From an uncultured Desulfosporosinus sp. (lineage in GTDB: Bacteria; Bacillota; Desulfitobacteriia; Desulfitobacteriales; Desulfitobacteriaceae), in the NCBI GenBank assembly GCA_927405585.1, contig CAKMJS010000049.1, positions 1-52,819 on the forward strand: DNA of 52,819 bases, read 5' to 3'. This document shows, in pieces, positions 28,305 to 36,734 of the stretch; the stretch's first letter is position 1, and each line of letters starts with the position of its first letter. Below the pieces are notes generated by a model. That model worked only from the letters and a program-made list of their open reading frames with translations. It was not told where the DNA came from and searched no databases. Position numbers and translations under genes: made by a program.

Positions 28305-29303
28305 ATGAACATGAAAACAGTTCGCCAAACTGCTCGAGAAAAGCTCAAGGGATTTTGCCGGGTCTGTCCAGAGTGTAACGGCAAGGTCTGTGCTGGGGAA
28401 GTTCCAGGCATGGGAGGAATGGGTACTGGAGCGTCATTTAAAAACAATGTGGAAGCCTTAGCGGCATTTCGTCTAAATATGAGGACGATGCATGGTGTTA
28501 AACAGCCTGACACAGGGTATGAACTATTTGGTCAAAAGCTTTTAACACCGATTCTTGCTGCACCGATCACGGGCAATAACTTTAACATGGGTGGCGCCCT
28601 GAATGAAAAGGAATGGGCAGAGTCCATAATTCAAGGATGCCTGACCTCGGGATCTATGGGGTGTACTGGCGACGCACCAGACCCCACAATGTATTTTGCT
28701 GGAGTGGATGTTATTACAGAAGCCGAGGGTCGTGGTATTCCGATTATGAAACCTCGGGCGTTGGACGAGGTTATCAAATGCCTACGTTACGCCGAGAAAG
28801 CACGAGCACTTGCAGTAGGCATGGACATTGATGCTGCTGGGTTAGTGACCATGGCCGTTAGCCCGAAAACTAAAGAAGAAATGAAAGAAATCATTTCCAA
28901 CACGTCGTTACCTTTTATTATCAAAGGAATCATGACAGTCGATGAGGCAGAATTAGCACTTGAAGTCGGTGCTGCAGCTATTGTAGTATCAAATCATGGT
29001 GGACGATTCCTCGATCATACTCCCGGTACGGCGGAGGTGCTGCCAGAAATTGCTGCAGCGATCGGGAGACAAATCCCCGTGCTTGTTGATGGTGGAGTCC
29101 GAACGGGTGTGGACGTTTTAAAAATGTTGGCATTAGGCGCGGATGCTGTCTTAATTGGCAGGCCACTCATCACTGCAGCATACGGCGGAGGCGCCGAGGG
29201 GGTCGCCTTAGTCATTAGGCGAATGACCAATGAACTGAAACAAGCTATGGTCTTGACCGGATGTGCAACGCTGAATGATATTAATATGGATGTGTTGTAC
29301 TGA
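28305..29303 (+). CDS. FMN-dependent alpha-hydroxy-acid dehydrogenase/oxidase
   Basis: 332 residues, TIM-barrel flavoprotein of the lactate/glycolate oxidase family. FMN- and substrate-site motifs are APITGNN, MDIDAAG, IIKGIM (lysine on the flavin), VVSNHGGRFLD (catalytic His-Gly-Gly-Arg) and LVDGGVRTGVDVLKMLALGA. An extra N-terminal segment holds four cysteines C18, C21, C24 and C29 (C-x2-C-x2-C-x4-C), which suggests an iron-sulphur or metal centre and hence electron transfer to a carrier instead of oxygen; that is inference. Start ATG 28305 with AGGAGG 8 nt upstream. The microsatellite at 28122 lies in its leader. Confidence 0.88.
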   Translation: MNMKTVRQTAREKLKGFCRVCPECNGKVCAGEVPGMGGMGTGASFKNNVEALAAFRLNMRTMHGVKQPDTGYELFGQKLLTPILAAPITGNNFNMGGALNEKEWAESIIQGCLTSGSMGCTGDAPDPTMYFAGVDVITEAEGRGIPIMKPRALDEVIKCLRYAEKARALAVGMDIDAAGLVTMAVSPKTKEEMKEIISNTSLPFIIKGIMTVDEAELALEVGAAAIVVSNHGGRFLDHTPGTAEVLPEIAAAIGRQIPVLVDGGVRTGVDVLKMLALGADAVLIGRPLITAAYGGGAEGVALVIRRMTNELKQAMVLTGCATLNDINMDVLY

Positions 29304-29455
29304 AAATGCTTTTAATAACTAGGCCTCCCTTTTTTCGCGTTTTGAAAAGTTAGATTGAAATATTGTACATTGGAAAAATAACAAGGATTTCTTCGATATT
29401 AAATAGAATATTACATTTTAGGTATTATTAGAGCAATATATCGGAGGAAGACAAT

Positions 29456-30718
29456 TTGACAAGCGATCAGAAAGCGGTTAAACCGCTGACTTTATTGAAA
29501 GAGAAAGATTTTGCTCGCTTGTTGATTGGACAATTCCTTTCAGCTTTAGGGGATAAAATCCACTATGTTGCTTTGGGCGTCTTAATTTACCGACTGACAG
29601 GGAGTGCTTTAGAAGTCGGTAAGATGACGCTGGCGACGTTTCTACCCTACTTATTATTCGGACTTATCGCTGGAGCCTACGTCGATCGTTGGAACAAAAA
29701 ACGAACGATGATCACTGCCGATATATTAAGGGCCGTTTTTGTGAGCTTAATTCCTTTTTTGATCGGTTATTCGCTCAACTTAGTTTATTTCTTAACGTTT
29801 CTGAGTACCACGGCAAACTTGTTCTTTAGCCCTGCAAAAATGGCAGTCATTCCAGCAATCTTTACGAAAGAGAAGATTCTTACGGCAACTTCGTTAGCTG
29901 AGACGGCAGAAAACATCACTGAAATCCTCGGGTATGCACTCGCGGGCGTATTGATTATGTTTATCCCAATTCAAACTGTATTTTACCTCGATTCCTTGAC
30001 TTTTTTACTTTCGGCGACCTTGATCTTTTCTATGAAGTTTAATTTTGAAACTCAGGACAAAGCAGAGCGGAAATTTGAAATAGAAGGCAAGCCACACATC
30101 TTTCAGGATATTTTGCAGGGGTTAGTTTACATAAGAAAAACAAAAATACTAGCCCATACGCTGCTTACGTATTGTTTAGCGTTACTTGTCTTCAGTGGCT
30201 TTAATCCCCTGATTTTTGTATATGCTCTAGATACATTGAAGACATCAACCGCCGGACTGGGGGTCCTCGAAGCGAGCGCAGCGATGGGCATCACGCTGGG
30301 CAGTATAGCGATTAGTTTCTGGGGACATCGTATGAATAAACAAAAACTGGTGCTCTGGGGATATTTTATCTCCGGGCTAACGATCATGATACTCGGAATG
30401 TTTCCCATATATATTATTGCACTTATGGGCTTTTTCGTAGCAGGAGTTTCTAATGCTATGTTTTTAATTCCGATTGTAAGCATTTTTCAAGAAGAAACAG
30501 CAGCCCCTATGCGGGGCAGAGTCTTCAGCGCTCGGTTTGCTTCAACTCGGGTGGCTTTCATGGGCTCCGTTGTTATGCTAACCTACGGCGCCACGCAAAT
30601 CGGGGTGGAAAAAGTATATTTGTTATCAGGATCAGCGTTACTTTTAGGGACAATTTTGCTGTTCGGACTTACTACCTTGGAAGCGAAGACTGCTGCAAAG
30701 ATCTCCAAGACTATTTAA
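29456..30718 (+). CDS. MFS transporter, drug-efflux type
   Basis: 420 residues with about twelve hydrophobic segments. The MFS loop 2-3 motif appears as GAYVDRWNKKRTM. Overall layout resembles the MFS_3 / macrolide-efflux-like group (FARLLIGQFLSALGDKIHYV at the N-terminus, GRVFSARFASTRVAFMG late). Likely proton-driven export of a small hydrophobic compound, substrate unknown. TTG start at 29456 follows GGAGGAAGAC. Monocistronic, ended by the 23-bp hairpin at 30787. Confidence 0.85.
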   Translation: MTSDQKAVKPLTLLKEKDFARLLIGQFLSALGDKIHYVALGVLIYRLTGSALEVGKMTLATFLPYLLFGLIAGAYVDRWNKKRTMITADILRAVFVSLIPFLIGYSLNLVYFLTFLSTTANLFFSPAKMAVIPAIFTKEKILTATSLAETAENITEILGYALAGVLIMFIPIQTVFYLDSLTFLLSATLIFSMKFNFETQDKAERKFEIEGKPHIFQDILQGLVYIRKTKILAHTLLTYCLALLVFSGFNPLIFVYALDTLKTSTAGLGVLEASAAMGITLGSIAISFWGHRMNKQKLVLWGYFISGLTIMILGMFPIYIIALMGFFVAGVSNAMFLIPIVSIFQEETAAPMRGRVFSARFASTRVAFMGSVVMLTYGATQIGVEKVYLLSGSALLLGTILLFGLTTLEAKTAAKISKTI

Positions 30719-30786
30719 TTATTGGTACACCCCATGCCCCTTTCACACAAGGGGGCGATGCTGTGAAATTTGACCGTTAATCCGAA

Positions 30787-30845
30787 AACAGTAACTGAAC
30801 CAGAAGAGACTCATCTCTCTTCTGGTTCAGTTACTGTTCTTTTGA
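30787..30845 (+). terminator. Terminator with a 23-bp perfect stem
   Basis: AACAGTAACTGAACCAGAAG plus AGA (30787-30809), loop CTCATC, exact complement to 30838, then TCTTTT. Unusually long and perfect for a terminator. Confidence 0.85.
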
Positions 30846-31063
30846 AGGTAAGGCACATTCAAAAAAATAACAAGTCAGTATGCCAGTCTAAACACGGAAG
30901 TCAGAGGTCAGAAGCCGGATGTATCAGATCGTTGTATTCCTTTCCGATCTCTGGCCTCTGTTATCAGACCTCTGGAGTGTTTGACGCAAACTATCCGTGG
31001 CATCTTTGACTCGATATTCTCTTTCATATGCCTAAAAGGAAAATTTCTACAGTTCGTGCATTC
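30846..31063. other. Intergenic stretch with imperfect inverted repeats
   Basis: No gene with an RBS seen. CAGAGGTCAG (about 30901) recurs in reverse sense as CTGGCCTCTG and CAGACCTCTG (about 30951-30975), so a larger imperfect palindrome is possible. The 79-codon frame here crosses the terminator hairpin and is not believed. Confidence 0.5.
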
Positions 31064-31079
31064 TGGCACAAGAATTGCA
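31064..31079 (+). promoter_or_regulatory. Sigma-54 (-24/-12) promoter
   Basis: CTGGCACAAGAATTGCAA contains TGGCAC-N5-TTGCA with the exact GG-to-GC spacing of sigma-54 promoters. It lies 47 nt before the radical SAM start with a transcription start expected near 31090. The rpoN gene is 6.7 kb downstream. A sigma-54 promoter needs an AAA+ activator; none is encoded in this window. Confidence 0.8.
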
Positions 31080-31125
31080 ATAAGGGGGCTAAACCGATAT
31101 ACTTAGGCGAAGGGGGTTGTCGCTT

Positions 31126-32976
31126 GTGCGTATTCTTTTAGTTGCACTCAATGCAAAATATGTTCACACAAGTTTAGCCCTTCGCTATCTGCGTAGTGAG
31201 GTCATAGTTGTTTACCCTGACGTTTTGCTTCGGGAATATAGTATTAACGATCGCCTTGATCGAATTGCTGGGGATCTTTTTGAAGCTAAGGCAGACGTCA
31301 TTGGCTTTTCCTGTTATATCTGGAACCTTAAAGAAGTAGTAGCCTTGATTAGACGGCTTCATCCTGTCTGTCCGAATGTGAAATTTGTCGTTGGGGGTCC
31401 AGAAGTTTCTTTCGAGTTCGAGGAATTTCTACTCCAGCATCCGGAGGTGGATGCCCTTGTACTCGGTGAAGGGGAAAAAACCTTTTTAGAACTGCTTACC
31501 GCATGGGAGTACGGCGATGATCTTTCTGACGTCTTAGGTATTGCTTGGAACAAGAGTGGCAAAATCATTATTAATCCTCTCCAACCTTCACCCTTGGATT
31601 TAAATGATCTTACGGATCCCTATACAGAGAAGGAAGACTTCACAGGACGGCTTGTTTATGTTGAGACGACTAGGGGATGTCCGTTTAATTGTCAGTACTG
31701 CTTGTCCTCGACCTTCCGGGGAGTTCGTTTTTTAGAGCCTGAGCGGTTTCGCATTATGTTTCGCCAATTGCTTAAGTACGGTGCCCGCACCATCAAGTTT
31801 GTGGACCGAACCTTCAATGCTAATAAGCGCCACGCTTTTCGGATTTTGGACATTGTCAGAGAAGAGAGCAAACTCCTCCCCGATGTTCAGAGGATTCGGG
31901 TACATTGCGAAATGGCAGGAGATCTATTCGATGACGAATGGATGGAGTATTTCAGAGCTTATCCTGGCGGTTTAATTCAATTAGAAATTGGTGTACAGTC
32001 GACGCATACACCAACACTCAAGATAGTTGCTCGTCCTCAAAACTTTGAAGAGTGGAAAAAATACATACCAGAAATGCAAACTCTAGGGATACCGCTCCAT
32101 CTTGACCTGATCGTCGGGTTACCCGAGGAAAACTGGATAGCTTTCCGAACTTCGTTTAATGATGTATACCGAGTGAAACCGGATATGCTTCAGCTCGGAT
32201 TTTTGAAAGTACTTAAAGGATCAGGACTCCGTTTGGATAGCGAACATTATGGTCTTGTGTACACTCCGGATCCCCCCTATACTATTTTAGAAACCCCGGT
32301 CTTATCCCATGATGAAATACTTCAATTATTACGCATGGAAGACCTACTCGATAAATATTATAATTCAGGGAAGTTTGTTCATGCCTTGAATGAAGTCTTG
32401 AAATTGTTCCCTACCCCGTTTGATTTTTACCATAGGTTTGCTGAGTTTTGGGAACAATGCGGTTGGTTTCATCGACAATGGCAGGGCAAAGCCCTCTTTG
32501 ACAAGCTGTGGGAGTTTATCGAGGAAGTCCGAGGCTCGAGGTCCGAGTCTCAAAGTTCGAAATTGTATGAACGCGAAGCTCTCAGAAGTCAATACTCGTG
32601 CATCCTGCATCGTGCATCGAGCATCGTGCCTCGAGATATCCCCACTCGGGAGAAAATCTGCGATGCCCTTCGTTTTGATTATTACTTATGGGAGCGTCCC
32701 AACACTATTCCTGACTATCTGCGCATTGAAACTGGCTTGGAGACAGTATGGAAAAGTAAACAGGATGAAATTCGACGAGATAGTTCTTGGGAAAACTTAA
32801 TTCCGGAGTCTAAACAAATGGACCGTCGTCAGTGGATGCGTAATACGGCAGTCAGCTATTTTACCTCGGATGTCTTACAGAGTGGGGAACCACCAGCTCC
32901 GTGTTGGTATCTTTTTCACTATCAACAGGGAAATGTATTGGCTTACCGGTTTACGGATGATGGGAGTGCAGTGTAA
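31126..32976 (+). CDS. B12-binding-domain radical SAM protein (DUF4080 type)
   Basis: 616 residues. An N-terminal cobalamin-binding-like Rossmann domain (about 1-140, MRILLVALNAKYVHTSLALR, GFSCYIWN, VVGGPEVSFE) is followed by a radical SAM barrel with CPFNCQYC (C185, C189, C192) binding the 4Fe-4S cluster. The C-terminal DUF4080 region is interrupted at about 467-503 by a stretch made of R5 repeat (see 32524) that keeps the frame. Start GTG 31126 rather than TTG 31117 because AAGGGGG is 10 nt upstream and the family begins MxILLVALNAKY. Transcribed from a sigma-54 promoter; its stop overlaps the next start (TAATG). Reaction unknown, possibly a methylation or rearrangement. Confidence 0.88.
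   Translation: MRILLVALNAKYVHTSLALRYLRSEVIVVYPDVLLREYSINDRLDRIAGDLFEAKADVIGFSCYIWNLKEVVALIRRLHPVCPNVKFVVGGPEVSFEFEEFLLQHPEVDALVLGEGEKTFLELLTAWEYGDDLSDVLGIAWNKSGKIIINPLQPSPLDLNDLTDPYTEKEDFTGRLVYVETTRGCPFNCQYCLSSTFRGVRFLEPERFRIMFRQLLKYGARTIKFVDRTFNANKRHAFRILDIVREESKLLPDVQRIRVHCEMAGDLFDDEWMEYFRAYPGGLIQLEIGVQSTHTPTLKIVARPQNFEEWKKYIPEMQTLGIPLHLDLIVGLPEENWIAFRTSFNDVYRVKPDMLQLGFLKVLKGSGLRLDSEHYGLVYTPDPPYTILETPVLSHDEILQLLRMEDLLDKYYNSGKFVHALNEVLKLFPTPFDFYHRFAEFWEQCGWFHRQWQGKALFDKLWEFIEEVRGSRSESQSSKLYEREALRSQYSCILHRASSIVPRDIPTREKICDALRFDYYLWERPNTIPDYLRIETGLETVWKSKQDEIRRDSSWENLIPESKQMDRRQWMRNTAVSYFTSDVLQSGEPPAPCWYLFHYQQGNVLAYRFTDDGSAV
32524..32634 (+). repeat. R5 iteron element inside the radical SAM gene
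   Basis: Starts CTCGAGGTCCGAGTCTCAAA, contains GTTCGAAATTGTATGAACGC and ends with TCGTGCATCCTGCATCGTGC plus ATCGAGCATCGTGCCTCGAG. The reverse complement of 36606-36722 has the same plan (CGAGGTTCG, TTCGAATTAAAGTGTATGGA, then CGTGCATCGAGCTTCGAGCA). The insertion encodes a low-complexity RGSRSESQSSKLYEREALRS-type segment and does not break the frame. Confidence 0.7.
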
Positions 32977-34166
32977 TGACGTCCCGATATTTCTTACGCA
33001 AAACCGTTACCCTTGGGTTGTTTATATTTGTTCTATTCATACTTGTCAGTGGGTGTACGAAAGCACCTCAAACTGGGCAACCTGGCGGACCAGCTCCTGC
33101 GGTGGTGGACATCTGGCATTCCTTGCAAGGGCCAGAAATCGAGGCTTTACGGGGACAAGTGCAAATAATCATGGAGACACACACCGAAGTGATCATCAAA
33201 TTAAACTATGTTCCAGAGCAAAGCTTTGTAGCCCTTTCCTATCAAGCAGAAGCAGGAGGGGAAGGACCGGAGATTTTTATTGCTTCAAGAGAGATCATCC
33301 GCCAGCTTTATGAACGGGGTACCCTTGCCAAAGCAGCGTACCTGGACCCGCTAGCATTCCCTGCTTCGTTGTCCGCGTTTCAATTTGGTGGTGTGGGATA
33401 TGCTTCTCCTTGGTTGACAGATGTTCCTTTGCTCTATTTCAGGACAGATACTGCCAGCGTGCCTGTCAATTTGGACGACCTTTTCGCTAAAGGCGGAATT
33501 TCCATAGCTGCGCCGGTTACTGCCACACTTTCAACCTGGTGGAAGGGGCAAGGCGGCCGGTTAGTAAATGCAGGAAACCCGGTTCTAAATGATCCCTTCA
33601 ATATTGCGTTTCTTAAACAACTCTTGACCTGGCGTGATGCCTTGAGCCTTCGAATTGATCCATCAGTACTCAGTGCTTTTGTTAGTGGAGAAACACCCTT
33701 CATGATTGCAGGGGCGAGTCAGGCCAAATTCTTAACCCAGCAAAATGTACCATGGGGGAGCATGCAACTGGTTGAATTGGTCGGAGGGCAAGGACAACCA
33801 CTTTTAGGTACGACCCTGGGAATTGCCAATTCTGCCATCAAGACGACTGAAGCCATGCTGCCGGCCATTGAGATGGTTCAGAAAGCACTCCTGACACCGG
33901 AAGTGGAAGGAGCTATGCTGCAAGCAGGACGTCTTCTTCCAGCCAATAGGGAGTATTATCAACGACCAGAAGCCCTTAAAGGCGTGTTTCCGCAGGCGAA
34001 TATTGCCCTGGCCAAGGCATGGAATTTAGAAGGAAATGCGTTAGAATGGAAATTACTCACCTTTCAAGACACGGCATGGAGCAACGTCCTAGTAGGCGGC
34101 GTCACGCCAGAGGAAGCTCTGGCTACTGCGCAAGGGGAAGCTATTAAAGCCTTAGCGGCCAAGTAA
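32976..34166 (+). CDS. Orphan ABC-type solute-binding lipoprotein
   Basis: 396 residues. Lipoprotein signal with lipobox LVSGC (C27), then an extracellular solute-binding domain of the carbohydrate/cluster-D type (VVDIWHSLQGPEIEALRGQV; ADTASV..; AGASQAKFLTQQNVPWGSMQ; LLTPEVEGAMLQAGRLLPAN), as in maltodextrin or multiple-sugar binders. Its ATG overlaps the radical SAM stop, so the two are translated together. No permease or ATPase gene follows, and the next gene (rapZ) is separated by an R1 repeat. Either it shares a transporter encoded elsewhere or works as a receptor. The ligand cannot be told. Confidence 0.85.
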   Translation: MTSRYFLRKTVTLGLFIFVLFILVSGCTKAPQTGQPGGPAPAVVDIWHSLQGPEIEALRGQVQIIMETHTEVIIKLNYVPEQSFVALSYQAEAGGEGPEIFIASREIIRQLYERGTLAKAAYLDPLAFPASLSAFQFGGVGYASPWLTDVPLLYFRTDTASVPVNLDDLFAKGGISIAAPVTATLSTWWKGQGGRLVNAGNPVLNDPFNIAFLKQLLTWRDALSLRIDPSVLSAFVSGETPFMIAGASQAKFLTQQNVPWGSMQLVELVGGQGQPLLGTTLGIANSAIKTTEAMLPAIEMVQKALLTPEVEGAMLQAGRLLPANREYYQRPEALKGVFPQANIALAKAWNLEGNALEWKLLTFQDTAWSNVLVGGVTPEEALATAQGEAIKALAAK

Positions 34167-34177
34167 CAACCTTAATC

Positions 34178-34302
34178 AATCCAAGTGACTCGTTCAGCTT
34201 AAAGCTGAACATCGAGATATTGATGCAGAGACTATCGTCACCGAAGCAAGGTACGGGATTACTACTCCCACTATTATAGATGGAAAAGTCTCAGTATTGG
34301 AT
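34178..34302 (-). repeat. R1 multi-hairpin element, copy C (inverted, degenerate hairpin 1)
   Basis: Read on the minus strand: TCCAATACTGAGACTT, AGTGGGAGTAGTAATCCC, TGCTTCGGTGACGATAGT, CTCGATGTTCAGCTTTAAGC, TGAACGAGTCACTTGGATTG. Hairpin 3 (GTTCAGC/GCTGAAC) differs from the other copies by a compensated pair change. The left arm of hairpin 1 and right arm of hairpin 2 have decayed. Confidence 0.7.
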
Positions 34303-34319
34303 CAGAGGAGGGGCTGAAA

Positions 34320-35243
34320 ATGGCTACCAAAGGATTAGAAATAAAAGGCGCTGGTAAAAAAGGAGTGGAACTAATTGTCATCACGGGCTTATCTGGTGCA
34401 GGAAGGACTCAGGCCATGCAAAGCCTGGAAGATCAAGGATTTTTCTGTGTTGACAATTTACCGCCGAGCTTTCTAGTGAAATTCGCTGAACTATGTGCCC
34501 AGTCGAGGGGAAAAGTCTCCAAAGCTGCGATTGTTTGCGATTTGCGCGGTGGGGAATTTTTTTCTTCACTCAGTGAAGCTTTAAGTAATTTAGAGAAGGA
34601 AGGCTTTCGTCTCGAAGTCCTCTTTTTGGATTCATCGGATGCGACCCTGATACGCCGTTATAAAGAATCCCGACGTCGGCACCCACTCTCACCTCATGGG
34701 CGCGTTCTGGATGGGATTCAAGCTGAACGCCAGCAACTAGAGGAATTAAGAATCCGAGCGGACTACATTATCGATACGTCTGACTTATCCTCTCATCAAC
34801 TTCGCTGCAAAGTAGCTGAGCTGTTTTGTAAAGCCCAGGGACTGGGTCAAATGGCTGTTTCGGTGATTTCCTTTGGTTTTAAATACGGAAGTCCGATGGA
34901 CGCGGATCTTGTGATGGATGTGCGTTTTCTGCCGAATCCGTTTTATGTAGAAACCTTAAGGCCATTGACCGGCGAACACGCTTTAGTTCAGGACTATGTC
35001 TTTGGAAACCCGATCGCCCAAGAGTTTATGGAGAAGTACCTAGCGTTACTGGAATACATCCTGCCTTATTATGTTTTAGAGGGCAAAAACCACTTGGTCA
35101 TTGGGGTTGGCTGTACAGGTGGACAACACAGATCTGTGGCCATTGCGGAACGAGTGGGACAATTTTTAAAGGACCGTCATTATGCCATCACTGTAAAACA
35201 TCGGGATGCTGACAAAAATCAAAAGGGTGGAACAGCGAGATGA
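34320..35243 (+). CDS. rapZ: RNase adapter / nucleotide-binding protein RapZ (YvcJ)
   Basis: 307 residues. N-terminal P-loop domain with GLSGAGRT (23-30): the usual lysine is arginine R29, as in actinobacterial homologues, while B. subtilis YvcJ has GAGKT. LEDQGFFCVDNLPPSFLVKF and the Walker B-like region follow. The C-terminal domain contains VISFGFKYGSPMDADLVMDV, RFLPNPFYVETLRPLTG and the GCTGGQHRSVAIAE motif that binds a glucosamine-type or second-messenger ligand. Start ATG follows GAGGAGGGGCTG. The end overlaps yvcK by 4 nt (ATGA), the conserved rapZ-yvcK-whiA cluster. Confidence 0.95.
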   Translation: MATKGLEIKGAGKKGVELIVITGLSGAGRTQAMQSLEDQGFFCVDNLPPSFLVKFAELCAQSRGKVSKAAIVCDLRGGEFFSSLSEALSNLEKEGFRLEVLFLDSSDATLIRRYKESRRRHPLSPHGRVLDGIQAERQQLEELRIRADYIIDTSDLSSHQLRCKVAELFCKAQGLGQMAVSVISFGFKYGSPMDADLVMDVRFLPNPFYVETLRPLTGEHALVQDYVFGNPIAQEFMEKYLALLEYILPYYVLEGKNHLVIGVGCTGGQHRSVAIAERVGQFLKDRHYAITVKHRDADKNQKGGTAR

Positions 35244-36613
35244 ACCCAAAAAAGCGTGAAGGATTTTTGCGATACTTGAAATGGCTCTACCCCAATCTAA
35301 AAGTAAAAAGGTGGTTTCTCCTAGCTGTTTTTGGAATCTTTCTGTTTGCTACGGGCTTCTCTGTGATGAATGACGGAGTGGCGATTGGTTACGCAGAGTT
35401 ACAGTTTCGAGATATAATTTACCGGATGACGGGCAGTACGCAACACATTGCCGTACCCACTGGTCTTATCATCAGCGGCTTGGGAATCGCTGCGATTATC
35501 ATAGGTTTTAAACGCATGCTCTACTCCATTATTTCATCAGTGCTCCCAGACAACGAAGGAAAAATAGTTGACGTGCTTTACACACGCAACCATTTGCTCA
35601 GAGGACCAAAGATCGTCGTGGTGGGTGGGGGAACTGGGCTTTCGGCTCTCTTACGCGGTCTGAAGCAATACACTTGTAATCTTACAGCCATTGTAACGGT
35701 GTCAGATGATGGCGGGAGTTCGGGCAAATTACGTGATGAACTGGGTATTCAACCACCCGGAGACGTTCGGAACTGTCTTGTGGCTTTAGCTGATACTGAG
35801 GAAATCATGGAAACCCTCTTCTCATACCGTTTTGAAAGCGGTGCCCTTAAGGGGCATAGTTTGGGAAACCTGCTTCTGGCAGGGCTGACCGATACCTTTG
35901 GAGATTTTCAAAAAGGTATTGAACAGGTCAGTAAAGTGTTCGCAATCCGTGGTAAGGTATTTCCTTCGACCTTGGAACAAGTTGTACTGATCGCGGACTT
36001 AGAGGACGGGAACCGCGTCGCCGGAGAAACAGCAGTTCGGGTCACCGAAGGAAAAATTGAGAGAGTTTATCTTGAACCCAGCGATTGTAACCCAGTGCCG
36101 GAAGCCCTGCAAGCCCTAGAAGAGGCAGATCTTATTGTTCTGGGACCAGGAAGCCTCTATACGAGCGTTTTGCCGAATCTGCTAGTGGTAGGCCTCAGGG
36201 AGAAAATCCGAGCAGTAAAAGCCCCTTGCGTGTACGTATGCAATGTTATGACGGAAAAAGGGGAGACGGACGGTTATCGGGTGTCTGACCACCTAAAAGC
36301 TGTTTTAGACCACTGTGGGGTAGGTTTTGTAGACGCAGTCCTCGCCGCCAAGGGGGAAATTAATGCGCCGCTACTAAAACGGTACGTCGCAGAAGAGGCT
36401 GTTCCAGTTATTACGGATCCCCAAGAGGTCGAGCATCTGGGCGCCAAGTATTATGAGGCGAATATCGTCCAAGTAGGGAACGTCGTTCGCCATGACCCTG
36501 ACCGCTTAGCGAAGGAACTTATTCGACTGCTTTTTCGTTTGAAGCCCATGGGAGAGCGCATTGCCTTAGTCGATTCTTATTTGCTCACCCGAAAGCTTAG
36601 CAAAGACTCGTAG
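35240..36613 (+). CDS. YvcK family protein (gluconeogenesis / cell-wall factor)
   Basis: 457 residues. Two N-terminal membrane helices (about 24-42 and 71-89) precede the soluble CofD-like domain, which begins KIVVVGGGTGLSALLRGLKQ (about 131-150) and includes VSDDGGSSGKLRDELGIQPP and GHSLGNLLLAGLTD. YvcK binds UDP-sugars and is needed for growth on gluconeogenic carbon and for peptidoglycan homeostasis in Bacillus. The membrane-anchored form is common in Clostridia. Start ATG overlaps the rapZ stop. Confidence 0.93.
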   Translation: MNPKKREGFLRYLKWLYPNLKVKRWFLLAVFGIFLFATGFSVMNDGVAIGYAELQFRDIIYRMTGSTQHIAVPTGLIISGLGIAAIIIGFKRMLYSIISSVLPDNEGKIVDVLYTRNHLLRGPKIVVVGGGTGLSALLRGLKQYTCNLTAIVTVSDDGGSSGKLRDELGIQPPGDVRNCLVALADTEEIMETLFSYRFESGALKGHSLGNLLLAGLTDTFGDFQKGIEQVSKVFAIRGKVFPSTLEQVVLIADLEDGNRVAGETAVRVTEGKIERVYLEPSDCNPVPEALQALEEADLIVLGPGSLYTSVLPNLLVVGLREKIRAVKAPCVYVCNVMTEKGETDGYRVSDHLKAVLDHCGVGFVDAVLAAKGEINAPLLKRYVAEEAVPVITDPQEVEHLGAKYYEANIVQVGNVVRHDPDRLAKELIRLLFRLKPMGERIALVDSYLLTRKLSKDS

Positions 36614-36722
36614 CGAAGCACGATGCTCGAAGCTCGATGCACGAATGGAGACGTTAGATAACGAACGTTCCATACACTTTAATTCGAACCTCGTGCATCG
36701 AACCTCGCGCATCGCAGAAAGG
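36606..36722 (-). repeat. R5 iteron element between yvcK and whiA
   Basis: TAGCGAAGCACGATGCTCGA, AGCTCGATGCACGAATGGAG, then after a spacer TTCGAACCTCGTGCATCGAA and CCTCGCGCATCG. It has the same plan as the copy inside the radical SAM gene (32524), in opposite orientation. It fills the whole yvcK-whiA gap up to the whiA ribosome-binding site. Confidence 0.7.
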
Positions 36723-36734
36723 AGGTTGGGGCAA

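Noticed and set aside
27879-28328. Minus-strand ORF of Val-Phe repeats
   Set aside because: It is the reverse translation of the AAAGAC/GAAGAC microsatellite and overlaps two real genes; no RBS.
30770-31009. 79-codon ORF
   Set aside because: It crosses the 23-bp terminator hairpin, has no RBS and repeats the stem as amino acids.
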